Source of the DNA: Bacteroidetes bacterium ADurb.Bin174
Lineage (GTDB): Bacteria; Bacteroidota; Bacteroidia; Bacteroidales; Paludibacteraceae
Assembly (NCBI GenBank): GCA_002070265.1
Contig: MWCX01000093.1
Span: forward strand, 1 to 64,000
Direction of reading: 5' to 3'
Length of the DNA stretch: 64,000 nt
Each line of letters begins with the position of its first letter. The stretch's first letter is position 1. This document shows positions 1 through 7,201 of this stretch, piece by piece. Below the pieces are notes generated by a model. That model was not told the origin of the DNA, searched no databases, and saw only the letters and a list, made by a program, of their open reading frames with translations. Made by a program: the position numbers and the translations under genes.

Positions 1-1
1 T

Positions 2-106
2 GATGTTGATAAACTCCAAAAACATCAGATTCCTGCCGTAATTATTGGCAAGGCGATTTATGAGGGTAGGATAAAATTGAATGATTTGACAAAATTCCTC
101 CGTTAA
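2..106 (+). CDS. hisA: HisA C-terminal end (partial; phosphoribosylformimino-AICAR ribotide isomerase)
   Basis: Only the last 34 codons are in the window; the reading frame enters from the left edge and stops with TAA at 104-106. The translated end contains IIGKAIYEGRIKLNDL, which resembles the conserved C-terminus of HisA, the (beta/alpha)8-barrel isomerase of histidine biosynthesis (the phosphate-binding IIGKA strand followed by a YEG helix). It is followed directly by a bidirectional hairpin terminator. The call rests on a short stretch; the paralogous barrel HisF is the main alternative. Confidence 0.7.
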   Translation, partial: DVDKLQKHQIPAVIIGKAIYEGRIKLNDLTKFLR

Positions 107-123
107 ATCGGGGATTTATAAAT

Positions 124-175
124 CCACAAAAAAATCCAACTAAATCATGGTGAGATAGTTGGATTTTTTTTGTGG
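124..175. terminator. Bidirectional intrinsic terminator
   Basis: A 19-bp stem (124-142 against 156-175, one bulged T) with A-rich and T-rich flanks sits between hisA on the plus strand and the minus-strand outer-membrane protein gene ending at 189. It can terminate both convergent units. Confidence 0.8.
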
Positions 176-188
176 AACTCATACACAA

Positions 189-1751
189 TTAAAACCTAAA
201 GCCTAATGTAGCTACGACATTGAAGTTGCTTGTAGTGACCTTGCCCGGGTTAGCTTGACGCGATGCATCTAATTTACTGTAGTTATAGGGATAGAATCTT
301 TCCGAATAAGTTTTATTGATTACTGCTAAGTCTATATACCATTTGCTTTCACGATATCCGATGCCCGCAGACCAATAATTGGTATTGCCCTTTGGTGTAA
401 GATATGCTACATCCGTTCTGATGGTATTGGGAATGAATTCTTTACCAATACGAGAAAGAGTAACGGGATTGGCCATGGCATAACCGGCACGAATTGCGAA
501 TTGATCTGTTAATTTATATTCCCCGCCTATCTTTAGGAAACGCTGTGTGTTGAATAAAGCCCTAATACTATCGTTTTCATAGCCATAATCAAGGGTACTG
601 TTATCCAAATCCATAAATTTCGACCGTTCATTATGACTAATGCCGTATTCAATACCAATAAGAGCTTTTTTACTTATGATGTAAGAACCGCTGATATTGT
701 AAGACAACGGACCTTGTATTTTGTATTTATTATCCTCATACAATGCTTCAGGTGTTTTTTCTTCATAACTAACCGGTCCCGATTCTGCTTCGTAAGCAGA
801 GTGCATATCTGCATAATGGTGATTTTTTACGGTAAAGAAAACCGGCGTTTGCAGTGCAAATCCCAATCTGAAATTGTTGAAAGGGGTATAAATAGCCCCG
901 AGTTTTACACCGAGTCCGGAAGCATCAAAATTGAAAGTATTGAGTAGAGACATATTGCCGCCATTCGAGAAGCTTTCATAATAATCTGCATAGGTACTGT
1001 AAGACAAATCATAAATGTTCATAGTAATTCCTAAAAACAATCTATTGTTGAAATTACCTGCCCAACTGAAAGCATATTCGTTTAAATATCCTTTTTCTCT
1101 CATAGTATAAGAAGGAGCAACAGTTTCTAGCGAATCCAATAACGAAGACCAATATGTTTCTCCTGATTCTTGAAAAATTAGACCGGTATTGGCAGCCAAA
1201 ACAGACAACCATGGAACATAAATATTCCCATAGGCATTGTAATCGTCATCATGATACAAATCATCAGCAAGAATTCCGTCTGAAAAATAAGACAAATAAT
1301 CAGTTATAGAAGATTTGGAGCCACTACCACCGTTTATCCTCATATTTCTGTTGAAGTTTTTTGACCGACTGACTGTTATGGCGATGTTGGAGTACTTTAA
1401 ACTGCTTCCGTGTGCAGGAAATGACATCACAAAACTAAAGTTGTTAAAAAGCGGCAGATATAAACCTTCAGTGGATGTATTGCCCTTAAGCCATTGCGTT
1501 TGGGTTTCTTGTATATTCAAATTCAGACTGCCCGATATTTCTGAAGAGCGATAAATTCCTAAACCGCCGGGATTATCTTTAATAGCGGAAGGATCACCCC
1601 CTAAAGCCCCAAAAGCACCTGCCATAGATGTATAGCGGGCAGTTCCATTAATTTCCGGTTGCACAAACTTAAACAAGTCAAATTCATTTTGACCAAAAGT
1701 AACTTGGATGGCAACAAAACTTATTGTTAGAATGGAAATAATACGTTTCAT
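189..1751 (-). CDS. OmpP1/FadL-like outer-membrane beta-barrel protein
   Basis: A 520-residue secreted protein with a clear signal peptide (residues 1-20, ending in FGQ). Straight after it comes a segment with GTARYTSMAGAFGALGGDPSA and NPGGLG, the N-terminal hallmark of Bacteroidota OmpP1/FadL/TodX-type outer-membrane channels. The rest is alternating hydrophobic/aromatic beta-strand sequence ending in FRF, with a terminal aromatic residue as in outer-membrane barrels. The family is associated with uptake of hydrophobic compounds; the substrate here cannot be told. The next gene upstream (1812-3296, same strand) may be co-transcribed across a 60-nt gap. Confidence 0.8.
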   Translation of the reverse strand: MKRIISILTISFVAIQVTFGQNEFDLFKFVQPEINGTARYTSMAGAFGALGGDPSAIKDNPGGLGIYRSSEISGSLNLNIQETQTQWLKGNTSTEGLYLPLFNNFSFVMSFPAHGSSLKYSNIAITVSRSKNFNRNMRINGGSGSKSSITDYLSYFSDGILADDLYHDDDYNAYGNIYVPWLSVLAANTGLIFQESGETYWSSLLDSLETVAPSYTMREKGYLNEYAFSWAGNFNNRLFLGITMNIYDLSYSTYADYYESFSNGGNMSLLNTFNFDASGLGVKLGAIYTPFNNFRLGFALQTPVFFTVKNHHYADMHSAYEAESGPVSYEEKTPEALYEDNKYKIQGPLSYNISGSYIISKKALIGIEYGISHNERSKFMDLDNSTLDYGYENDSIRALFNTQRFLKIGGEYKLTDQFAIRAGYAMANPVTLSRIGKEFIPNTIRTDVAYLTPKGNTNYWSAGIGYRESKWYIDLAVINKTYSERFYPYNYSKLDASRQANPGKVTTSNFNVVATLGFRF

Positions 1752-1811
1752 TTTAGTTCTCTATTGATAGTTGATATAGTTGATTAAAAATATTTTTTGC
1801 CTTGTTTGATT

Positions 1812-3296
1812 TTATCTTCTACCTCCGCCACTTCCACCTGAACTTCTTGAAGAACCACCTGAACTTGAAGAAGAGCTACTTCTTGATGGTGCACTGTAGC
1901 TTGATGAACTTGAAGACGAACTGCTTCTTGATGGTGCACTATAACTTGATGAACCTGAAGACGAACTACTCCTTGTAGGGGCAGAATAGTTTGATGTGCT
2001 TGAAGAAGATGATGATCGTACTGAGGGCGTATAGGTACTTGTAGAAGAGGAGCTTGAGCGGCTGGATGTTGTCACAGCGCTTCTCAGTGTTGAACTTCCG
2101 CCTGTACCGGCACGTACCGTTGTGCTGCTACGTGTAGGTGTAGTTACTGTTCTTGTGGATCGGGTGGGGGAGCTAACAGTCCCGGATGTACTACGAGTTT
2201 GAGTTTGTCTTACGGTTGGAACGATGGTATTGCTTCCTCTGTCAATGTTTCCGGAAGTCGTAACTGTCCTTGTACGTGTGTCGACACCTGAAATCCGGGT
2301 ATTAATTGCTGTTGATCTGGCTGTACCTGCGTTAGACGTGCTTTTAACCGTGCTCCGCAATTCTGTAGGCCTCGTGCCGGTTGAAGTGCTGCGGGATGAT
2401 CTTTCATTGGACACAACAGTGGATCGTCCAACAACAGGACTGTAGCTTCCTCCTGATATTCTCGTATTTGTACTTACAGATGAAGCACCGGATGAACCGC
2501 CTGAGATGGCTCTCCGACGAGCCGGTTCACTATAATTCTTGTTTCGGGAAACAGTAGTATAACTCCCCCAATAATAGGGATAATGATAATAAGGATATCC
2601 CCAGCCACCATAGTAGTGTCCATAATATCCACCATAATAAGGATAACCCCAATCATAATATCCATAATACCAGGGACTGTATCCTGTCCATCCATAAAGA
2701 CCATAAGTCCATGGATTGCTATAATACCAGCTATGATAGGCATAGGGATTGGTTCTCCAGTACCAACTGCTATAGCTGTATGGAGCCCAATAGTAGTTGT
2801 ACCAGTAAGGATTGGTCCAAGTGGGTGTCACCCAAGCGTAAGATCCGTCAATATATACATTCCATTTGGAATCGTCTAAGAAGTATATATCCATATATTG
2901 AGGATCGGATATGTGGATAGAAAATTTTGGGTTGTGAAATCTGCGGATTCGTTCTGCATATTCATATTCCATTTCTCCGCCTTCGAAACCATCCAGGTAA
3001 TAACCTTCTTCTTGGTCAGTGTTGGTGGTTTCTTCCATGGCAATACTATCATTCATTTCTGATAGAAAAAAAACAGTGTCTTGATCCAATACAACTGTTT
3101 TCCCTTGACTGCTGTCTTTGAAGATAATTTCTTTTGCACCGTTTTTGTAGCGCGGCTTGTCGGCTCTAACTTTGACTTTTGGTGTCTCTTTTTTAGCATC
3201 GGCAGGCGTAAAATAAATATCGTCTGTTAAGTTTTGAGCAGAAGCGAAAGATAAAAAGCATGTCAATAAAAAACTGATTAAATAAATTGTTTTCAT
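1812..3296 (-). CDS. Secreted Tyr/Trp-rich and Ser-rich low-complexity protein, function unknown
   Basis: A 494-residue protein with a signal peptide (cleavage likely after SFASA, residue ~20). Residues ~20-150 are acidic and ordinary in composition. Residues ~150-255 are dominated by Tyr, Trp, Gly and Pro, with repeated WY/YYG patterns. Residues ~260-494 are Ser/Thr/Arg-rich and end in tandem units of the type SYSAPSRSSSSS, then a Gly-rich tail. I recognise no catalytic domain. Such composition suggests a cell-surface or envelope protein, but this is inference. A -7-like box (TATTTTTG on the minus strand) lies at 3382-3389. Confidence 0.6.
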   Translation of the reverse strand: MKTIYLISFLLTCFLSFASAQNLTDDIYFTPADAKKETPKVKVRADKPRYKNGAKEIIFKDSSQGKTVVLDQDTVFFLSEMNDSIAMEETTNTDQEEGYYLDGFEGGEMEYEYAERIRRFHNPKFSIHISDPQYMDIYFLDDSKWNVYIDGSYAWVTPTWTNPYWYNYYWAPYSYSSWYWRTNPYAYHSWYYSNPWTYGLYGWTGYSPWYYGYYDWGYPYYGGYYGHYYGGWGYPYYHYPYYWGSYTTVSRNKNYSEPARRRAISGGSSGASSVSTNTRISGGSYSPVVGRSTVVSNERSSRSTSTGTRPTELRSTVKSTSNAGTARSTAINTRISGVDTRTRTVTTSGNIDRGSNTIVPTVRQTQTRSTSGTVSSPTRSTRTVTTPTRSSTTVRAGTGGSSTLRSAVTTSSRSSSSSTSTYTPSVRSSSSSSTSNYSAPTRSSSSSGSSSYSAPSRSSSSSSSSSYSAPSRSSSSSSSGGSSRSSGGSGGGRR

Positions 3297-3502
3297 GATT
3301 CCTCCCTTTCTGTGTAACTAATTGTCTTAAAATGATTCTTTTTTGTTCGAAAAACGCTTTGATTCTTATCAATAATTGTACCAAAAATAGCATATAGTAG
3401 CGTGTTGAGTTAAGAATTCTCGGAAGTTATTTTGAATATTAACAGTTTCGGGTTATTCACTGTAAAATTAGCGTAATTATATATTTATTGAAATTTATCA
3501 TG

Positions 3503-3522
3503 TAGATTTGCAAACATGTTTG
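3503..3522 (+). promoter_or_regulatory. Putative prmA promoter with a palindrome at the start region
   Basis: TAGATTTG at 3503-3510 fits the Bacteroidota -7 box TAnnTTTG, 40 nt before the prmA start. It is followed at once by the perfect 12-bp palindrome CAAACATGTTTG (3511-3522). No TTG is seen at the ideal -33 spacing. Confidence 0.4.
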
Positions 3523-3549
3523 TAAAATGCAGTTTAGTTCAATTATAGG

Positions 3550-4395
3550 ATGAATACAAATTATTTGGAATTTACCATCCGGATTACTCCGGCAGAGGAA
3601 TACATCAGTGATTTATTAGCTTCTTTTCTGGGTGATTTAGGCTTTGAAAGTTTTGAAAGGGTAGGAGAGCAGTTGGTCGCTTATATCCGCAAAGATAATT
3701 ATTGCCAGGAGGCATTTGAGAGCCTGATGCACAACTTTGAATATGCAGATATTGTCAATTTTGAATTCAAAGAAATAAAGCAAATCAATTGGAATGAAGC
3801 ATGGGAGAAGCATTATTTCGAACCTATTTTGATTGATGATATATGTTTGATACATAGCTCTTTCCATACTAACCTACAGGACGCGAAGTACGCTATTGTG
3901 ATAGACCCAAAGATGTCATTCGGAACAGGCCATCATGAAACTACTTCTTTGATGATAGCTGAAATGTTGAAATTGGATTTTTCAGGTAAAACTGTATTGG
4001 ATATGGGATGCGGTACTTCCGTATTGGCAATATTGGCAGCTAAAAAAGGCGCTAACAGCATCATTGCCATCGATATTGATTCCTGGTGTGTTGAAAATTC
4101 CATTGAAAACATTCAAAAAAACAATGTGTCTCATATTCAAGTTAAACAAGGAGATGCAGGCTTGTTGAAAGGAAATCATTTTGATGTGATTTTAGCGAAT
4201 ATCAATCGTAATATTCTTTTGCAGGATATACAACAATACGCCGAAAGTTTAAATTCTAACGGCGTATTATTAATGAGTGGCTTTTATGTAGAAGACATTC
4301 CTGCTCTCGAAAAAGAAGCCTCAAAATTTGATTTGTCTACGCAAAGCTTTCAGGAAAAAAATAATTGGGCTGTAGTTAAAATGATTAAACGGTAA
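3550..4395 (+). CDS. prmA: Ribosomal protein L11 methyltransferase
   Basis: A 281-residue cytoplasmic SAM-dependent methyltransferase. The N-terminal ~110 residues form the substrate-recognition domain; residues ~120-135 carry DPKMSFGTGHHETT, a PrmA signature, followed by the SAM-binding motif VLDMGCGTSVLAI and the NINR motif that replaces the usual NPPY. Length matches the family (about 275-295). It methylates ribosomal protein L11. Its 3' end overlaps by 11 nt the 3' end of the convergent oxidoreductase gamma gene. Confidence 0.92.
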   Translation: MNTNYLEFTIRITPAEEYISDLLASFLGDLGFESFERVGEQLVAYIRKDNYCQEAFESLMHNFEYADIVNFEFKEIKQINWNEAWEKHYFEPILIDDICLIHSSFHTNLQDAKYAIVIDPKMSFGTGHHETTSLMIAEMLKLDFSGKTVLDMGCGTSVLAILAAKKGANSIIAIDIDSWCVENSIENIQKNNVSHIQVKQGDAGLLKGNHFDVILANINRNILLQDIQQYAESLNSNGVLLMSGFYVEDIPALEKEASKFDLSTQSFQEKNNWAVVKMIKR

Positions 4396-4933
4396 ATACC
4401 TGTATCAATTTCATACCTGCTTTTATTGCCTGTTCATTCATAGGTAATAAATGGTGATGACGTTCCGGAAGCATTTTCTTTAATCCCGACAACACATTAT
4501 CAACTTCAATGATAGGCTTTACCTTCAGTAATCCTCCCAAAATAAGCATATTCATAGTTTTCGTAGCATTATGGGATATGGAATATTCGGTTGCATTGAT
4601 TTGGTAGATGTTGATATCTTTTCTTGACGGCATTCTGCTCAAACCATTTCCGTCAAAAATCAAAGTGCCACCCGGTTTAACCAGACTTTCAAATCTGTCC
4701 AAAGAGGGCTGATTGAGGGTGATAGCTGTATCATAGGTATTAAGTACCGGTGAACTGATTCTGTCGTCACTCAATATTACGGTTACATTGGATGTGCCGC
4801 CTCTTTGTTCCGGACCGTAAGATGGTATCCAGCTAACTTCTTTTCCTTGTACTAATCCCGAGTATGCCAATATCTTACCCATAGACAAAACTCCTTGTCC
4901 ACCAAAACCGGCAATAATAATTTCTTCTGTCAT
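4385..4933 (-). CDS. 2-oxoacid:ferredoxin oxidoreductase, gamma subunit
   Basis: A 182-residue protein starting with IIIAGFGGQGVLSMGK, the signature of the gamma domain of 2-oxoacid:acceptor oxidoreductases (pyruvate, 2-oxoglutarate or branched-chain 2-oxoacids). PSYGPEQRGGTS is also typical. It is the last gene of a four-gene minus-strand operon (ferredoxin, alpha, beta, gamma) and starts 5 nt after beta ends. The holoenzyme decarboxylates a 2-oxoacid to an acyl-CoA and reduces ferredoxin, a cytoplasmic reaction of anaerobes. Substrate choice (2-oxoisovalerate or 2-oxoglutarate) is not settled by sequence reading. Confidence 0.88.
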   Translation of the reverse strand: MTEEIIIAGFGGQGVLSMGKILAYSGLVQGKEVSWIPSYGPEQRGGTSNVTVILSDDRISSPVLNTYDTAITLNQPSLDRFESLVKPGGTLIFDGNGLSRMPSRKDINIYQINATEYSISHNATKTMNMLILGGLLKVKPIIEVDNVLSGLKKMLPERHHHLLPMNEQAIKAGMKLIQVFTV

Positions 4934-4938
4934 TTTTT

Positions 4939-5733
4939 CTATGCTTGTATTGTATCTTTTATATCACCTAAAGGATATTTTGAAAACATATTCTCAACCA
5001 TCCATCTGTTAGCGAAATCCGGCGTCATTTTCCATCCTGAATTACAGGTAGAAACCACTTCAACTATGGATGTCCCTTTGTTCAAAGCTGAATATTCAAA
5101 AGCTTTTTTGATGGCTCTTCTACATTTTTTGACTGCCCCAACCGTATGTACAGCTTGACGGGTTACATAGCAAACACCATCCAGTTCAGCCAGTAATTTA
5201 GGCATATCCAACGGATTACCATCTCTTTCGTACATGCGTCCTTTTGGGGAAGTAGTTGACTTCATTCCCAGCAGGGTAGTCGGTGCCATTTGGCCTCCGG
5301 TCATTCCATAAATCCCATTGTTGATGTAGATGATGACAATGTTTTCACCACGATTGCAGGCATGTAAAGTTTCGGCAGTACCAATGGCTGCTAAATCACC
5401 GTCACCCTGATAGGTAAACACATAGCGATCGGGCAATAATCTTTTAATTGCGGTTGCCAAAGCGGGAGCACGACCATGTGCCGCTTGTTGCCAATCAATA
5501 TCCAAGTACTTATAAGCAAAAACTGCACATCCTACCGGAGCAACGCCTATGGTTTGCTCTTGAATATTCAATTCTTCAATGATATCCCCTAAAAGCTTAT
5601 GCACTACGCCATGACTGCATCCCGGGCAATAGTGCATAGGCAAATCGTTTAAAACCGAGTTCTTTTTATAAACCAAATTTGCCGGATTAACTATATCTGT
5701 AATGTTCATATTGTTCATATAATCTTCTTTCAA
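4939..5733 (-). CDS. 2-oxoacid:ferredoxin oxidoreductase, beta (thiamine pyrophosphate) subunit
   Basis: A 264-residue TPP-binding subunit. HYCPGCSHGVVHKLL near residue 30 and the cofactor motif GDGDLAAIGTAE followed by NNGIYGMTGGQ (about residues 115-150) bind thiamine diphosphate and its metal ion. It starts 1 nt after alpha ends, so translation is probably coupled. A second in-frame ATG at 5718 would give a start five codons shorter. It works as a complex with the neighbouring alpha, gamma and ferredoxin-like subunits. Confidence 0.9.
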   Translation of the reverse strand: MKEDYMNNMNITDIVNPANLVYKKNSVLNDLPMHYCPGCSHGVVHKLLGDIIEELNIQEQTIGVAPVGCAVFAYKYLDIDWQQAAHGRAPALATAIKRLLPDRYVFTYQGDGDLAAIGTAETLHACNRGENIVIIYINNGIYGMTGGQMAPTTLLGMKSTTSPKGRMYERDGNPLDMPKLLAELDGVCYVTRQAVHTVGAVKKCRRAIKKAFEYSALNKGTSIVEVVSTCNSGWKMTPDFANRWMVENMFSKYPLGDIKDTIQA

Positions 5734-5734
5734 T

Positions 5735-6826
5735 TTATTGAATCAACTTTTCTTTTAAGGCGTTGAATGCTTCATTTGGTGAAGGAACAACACCACCCAT
5801 ACGACCATAAAACTCAACAGGTACTTTGCCATTAACTGCCAATCGCACGTCTTCTACCATTTGTCCGGCACTTAATTCTATGACAGTAAAGCCTTTTACG
5901 CGGTTTGACAATTCTTTTATTTTTTCAACAGGAAAAGGATAAAGCGTAATGGGACGAAGTAAACCTGCTTTGATACCTTCGCTACGAGCGATTTCGACTG
6001 CTTTTTGACAAACTCTGGCAGAGATGCCGAATGCAACAAATACATAATCCGCATCTTCACAAGCAATTTCTTCAAACCTGACTTCTTCTTTTTCCAAAGT
6101 GCGATAACGAGCTTGCAAGCGTTTATTCAAGTTTTCCATATCTTCGCTGAGCAATTCCAAAGAAGTGATGTGATTAGGCTTTTTACCATGAGGTTTTCCT
6201 AAAGTTGCCCAGGGATATTTTGCACGTATTTCATCTTCTGTCAATCGGGGCTGGTAGGGTGGAAGTACCACCTTTTCCATCATTTGCCCTATGATGCCAT
6301 CAGCTAATAACATTGTTGGCGTAAGGTATTTAAAAGCCAAATCGAAAGCTAGGACTGTTAAGTCTGCCATTTCCTGAACGGAAGCCGGTGCCAAAGTCGG
6401 CATTTTATAATCACCATGTCCTCCGCCTTTAACCGCCTGAAAATAATCAGCTTGACTGGGTTGGATGGTTCCCAAACCGGGACCACCGCGCATCACATTC
6501 ACAATCACACCCGGCAGTTCAGCGCCGGCCATATAGGAAATACCTTCTTGCATCAAGCTGACACCCGGACTGGAAGACGATGTCATGACTTTTTTGCCAC
6601 AACCGGCAGCACCATAAACCATATTGATGGAGGCAACCTCGCTTTCAGCCTGTAACACAACCATGCCGGTGGTATTCCAAGGCTCTAATTCCATCAGGGT
6701 TTCCATCACTTCCGATTGAGGGGTAATCGGATAACCAAAATAACCGTCGCATCCGCAACGAATTGCAGCATGGGCAATGGCTTCATTGCCTTTCATCAAC
6801 ATGATTTCCTCAGAACCTTTTCTCAT
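5735..6826 (-). CDS. vorB: 2-oxoacid:ferredoxin oxidoreductase, alpha subunit (VorB-like)
   Basis: A 363-residue alpha subunit. LMKGNEAIAHAAIRCGCDG and FGYPITPQSEV at the N-terminus form the pyrimidine-binding domain; ESEVASINMVYGAAGCGKK, TSSSSPGVSLMQEG and RGGPGLGTIQPSQADY follow, as in 3-methyl-2-oxobutanoate (VorB) and 2-oxoglutarate (KorA) ferredoxin oxidoreductases. Its start overlaps the ferredoxin subunit stop by 4 nt (ATGA-type), showing an operon. Such enzymes serve amino-acid fermentation or reductive acyl-CoA carboxylation in Bacteroidales. The symbol reflects how close homologs are usually named; KorA cannot be excluded. Confidence 0.85.
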   Translation of the reverse strand: MRKGSEEIMLMKGNEAIAHAAIRCGCDGYFGYPITPQSEVMETLMELEPWNTTGMVVLQAESEVASINMVYGAAGCGKKVMTSSSSPGVSLMQEGISYMAGAELPGVIVNVMRGGPGLGTIQPSQADYFQAVKGGGHGDYKMPTLAPASVQEMADLTVLAFDLAFKYLTPTMLLADGIIGQMMEKVVLPPYQPRLTEDEIRAKYPWATLGKPHGKKPNHITSLELLSEDMENLNKRLQARYRTLEKEEVRFEEIACEDADYVFVAFGISARVCQKAVEIARSEGIKAGLLRPITLYPFPVEKIKELSNRVKGFTVIELSAGQMVEDVRLAVNGKVPVEFYGRMGGVVPSPNEAFNALKEKLIQ

Positions 6827-7047
6827 ACTCTTACTCTATAAACTGTTATACTTGCTTCAGGACATACTTCTGCACAGGCGGAGCATCCATTACAAGCATC
6901 CGGATTAATCATATGTGCAAAATTATAACCCTTGGAATTTGCATCTTTCGACAATGCAATTACATCTAACGGGCAAGCAATCACACAGAGATCACAGCCC
7001 TTGCATTTCTGAATATCTACTTTTATAGAACCTATTAATTTTGCCAT
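6823..7047 (-). CDS. 4Fe-4S ferredoxin-like (delta) subunit of 2-oxoacid oxidoreductase
   Basis: A 74-residue dicluster ferredoxin with two complete 4Fe-4S motifs: CKGCDLCVIACP (about residues 15-26) and CNGCSACAEVCP (about residues 52-63). It is the first gene of the operon and overlaps alpha by 4 nt. It carries electrons from the TPP centre to external ferredoxin. Confidence 0.92.
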   Translation of the reverse strand: MAKLIGSIKVDIQKCKGCDLCVIACPLDVIALSKDANSKGYNFAHMINPDACNGCSACAEVCPEASITVYRVRV

Positions 7048-7060
7048 TTTTATGTTTTTT

Positions 7061-7119
7061 CAAAACAAATGTTTTGCACTATTATTCTTTTGAAATGATG
7101 ATTTCTTAACTGTTAAGAA
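7061..7119 (-). promoter_or_regulatory. Two inverted repeats upstream of the oxidoreductase operon
   Basis: CAAAAC-AAAT-GTTTTG (7061-7076, 6-bp arms) and TTCTTAA-CTG-TTAAGAA (7103-7119, 7-bp perfect arms) lie in the 154-nt gap upstream of the ferredoxin subunit. They could be an operator and a leader hairpin. No clear -7/-33 pair was found. Confidence 0.35.
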
Positions 7120-7201
7120 TTAAAACTATCCATCGGATTTTTCAAATTTTAAAAATCGGGTACAAAGGAAAGATTTAATTTTGACATACTAAAAAATTTT
7201 T

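Noticed and set aside
1980-2110. CRISPR-like short repeats in the Ser-rich coding region
   Set aside because: They are in-frame codon repeats of Ser/Arg/Thr, not spacer-separated direct repeats.
2224-2879. Open frames on the plus strand opposite the Tyr/Trp/Ser-rich protein
   Set aside because: They are reverse-strand readings of low-complexity coding sequence, with no ribosome-binding context and no family resemblance.
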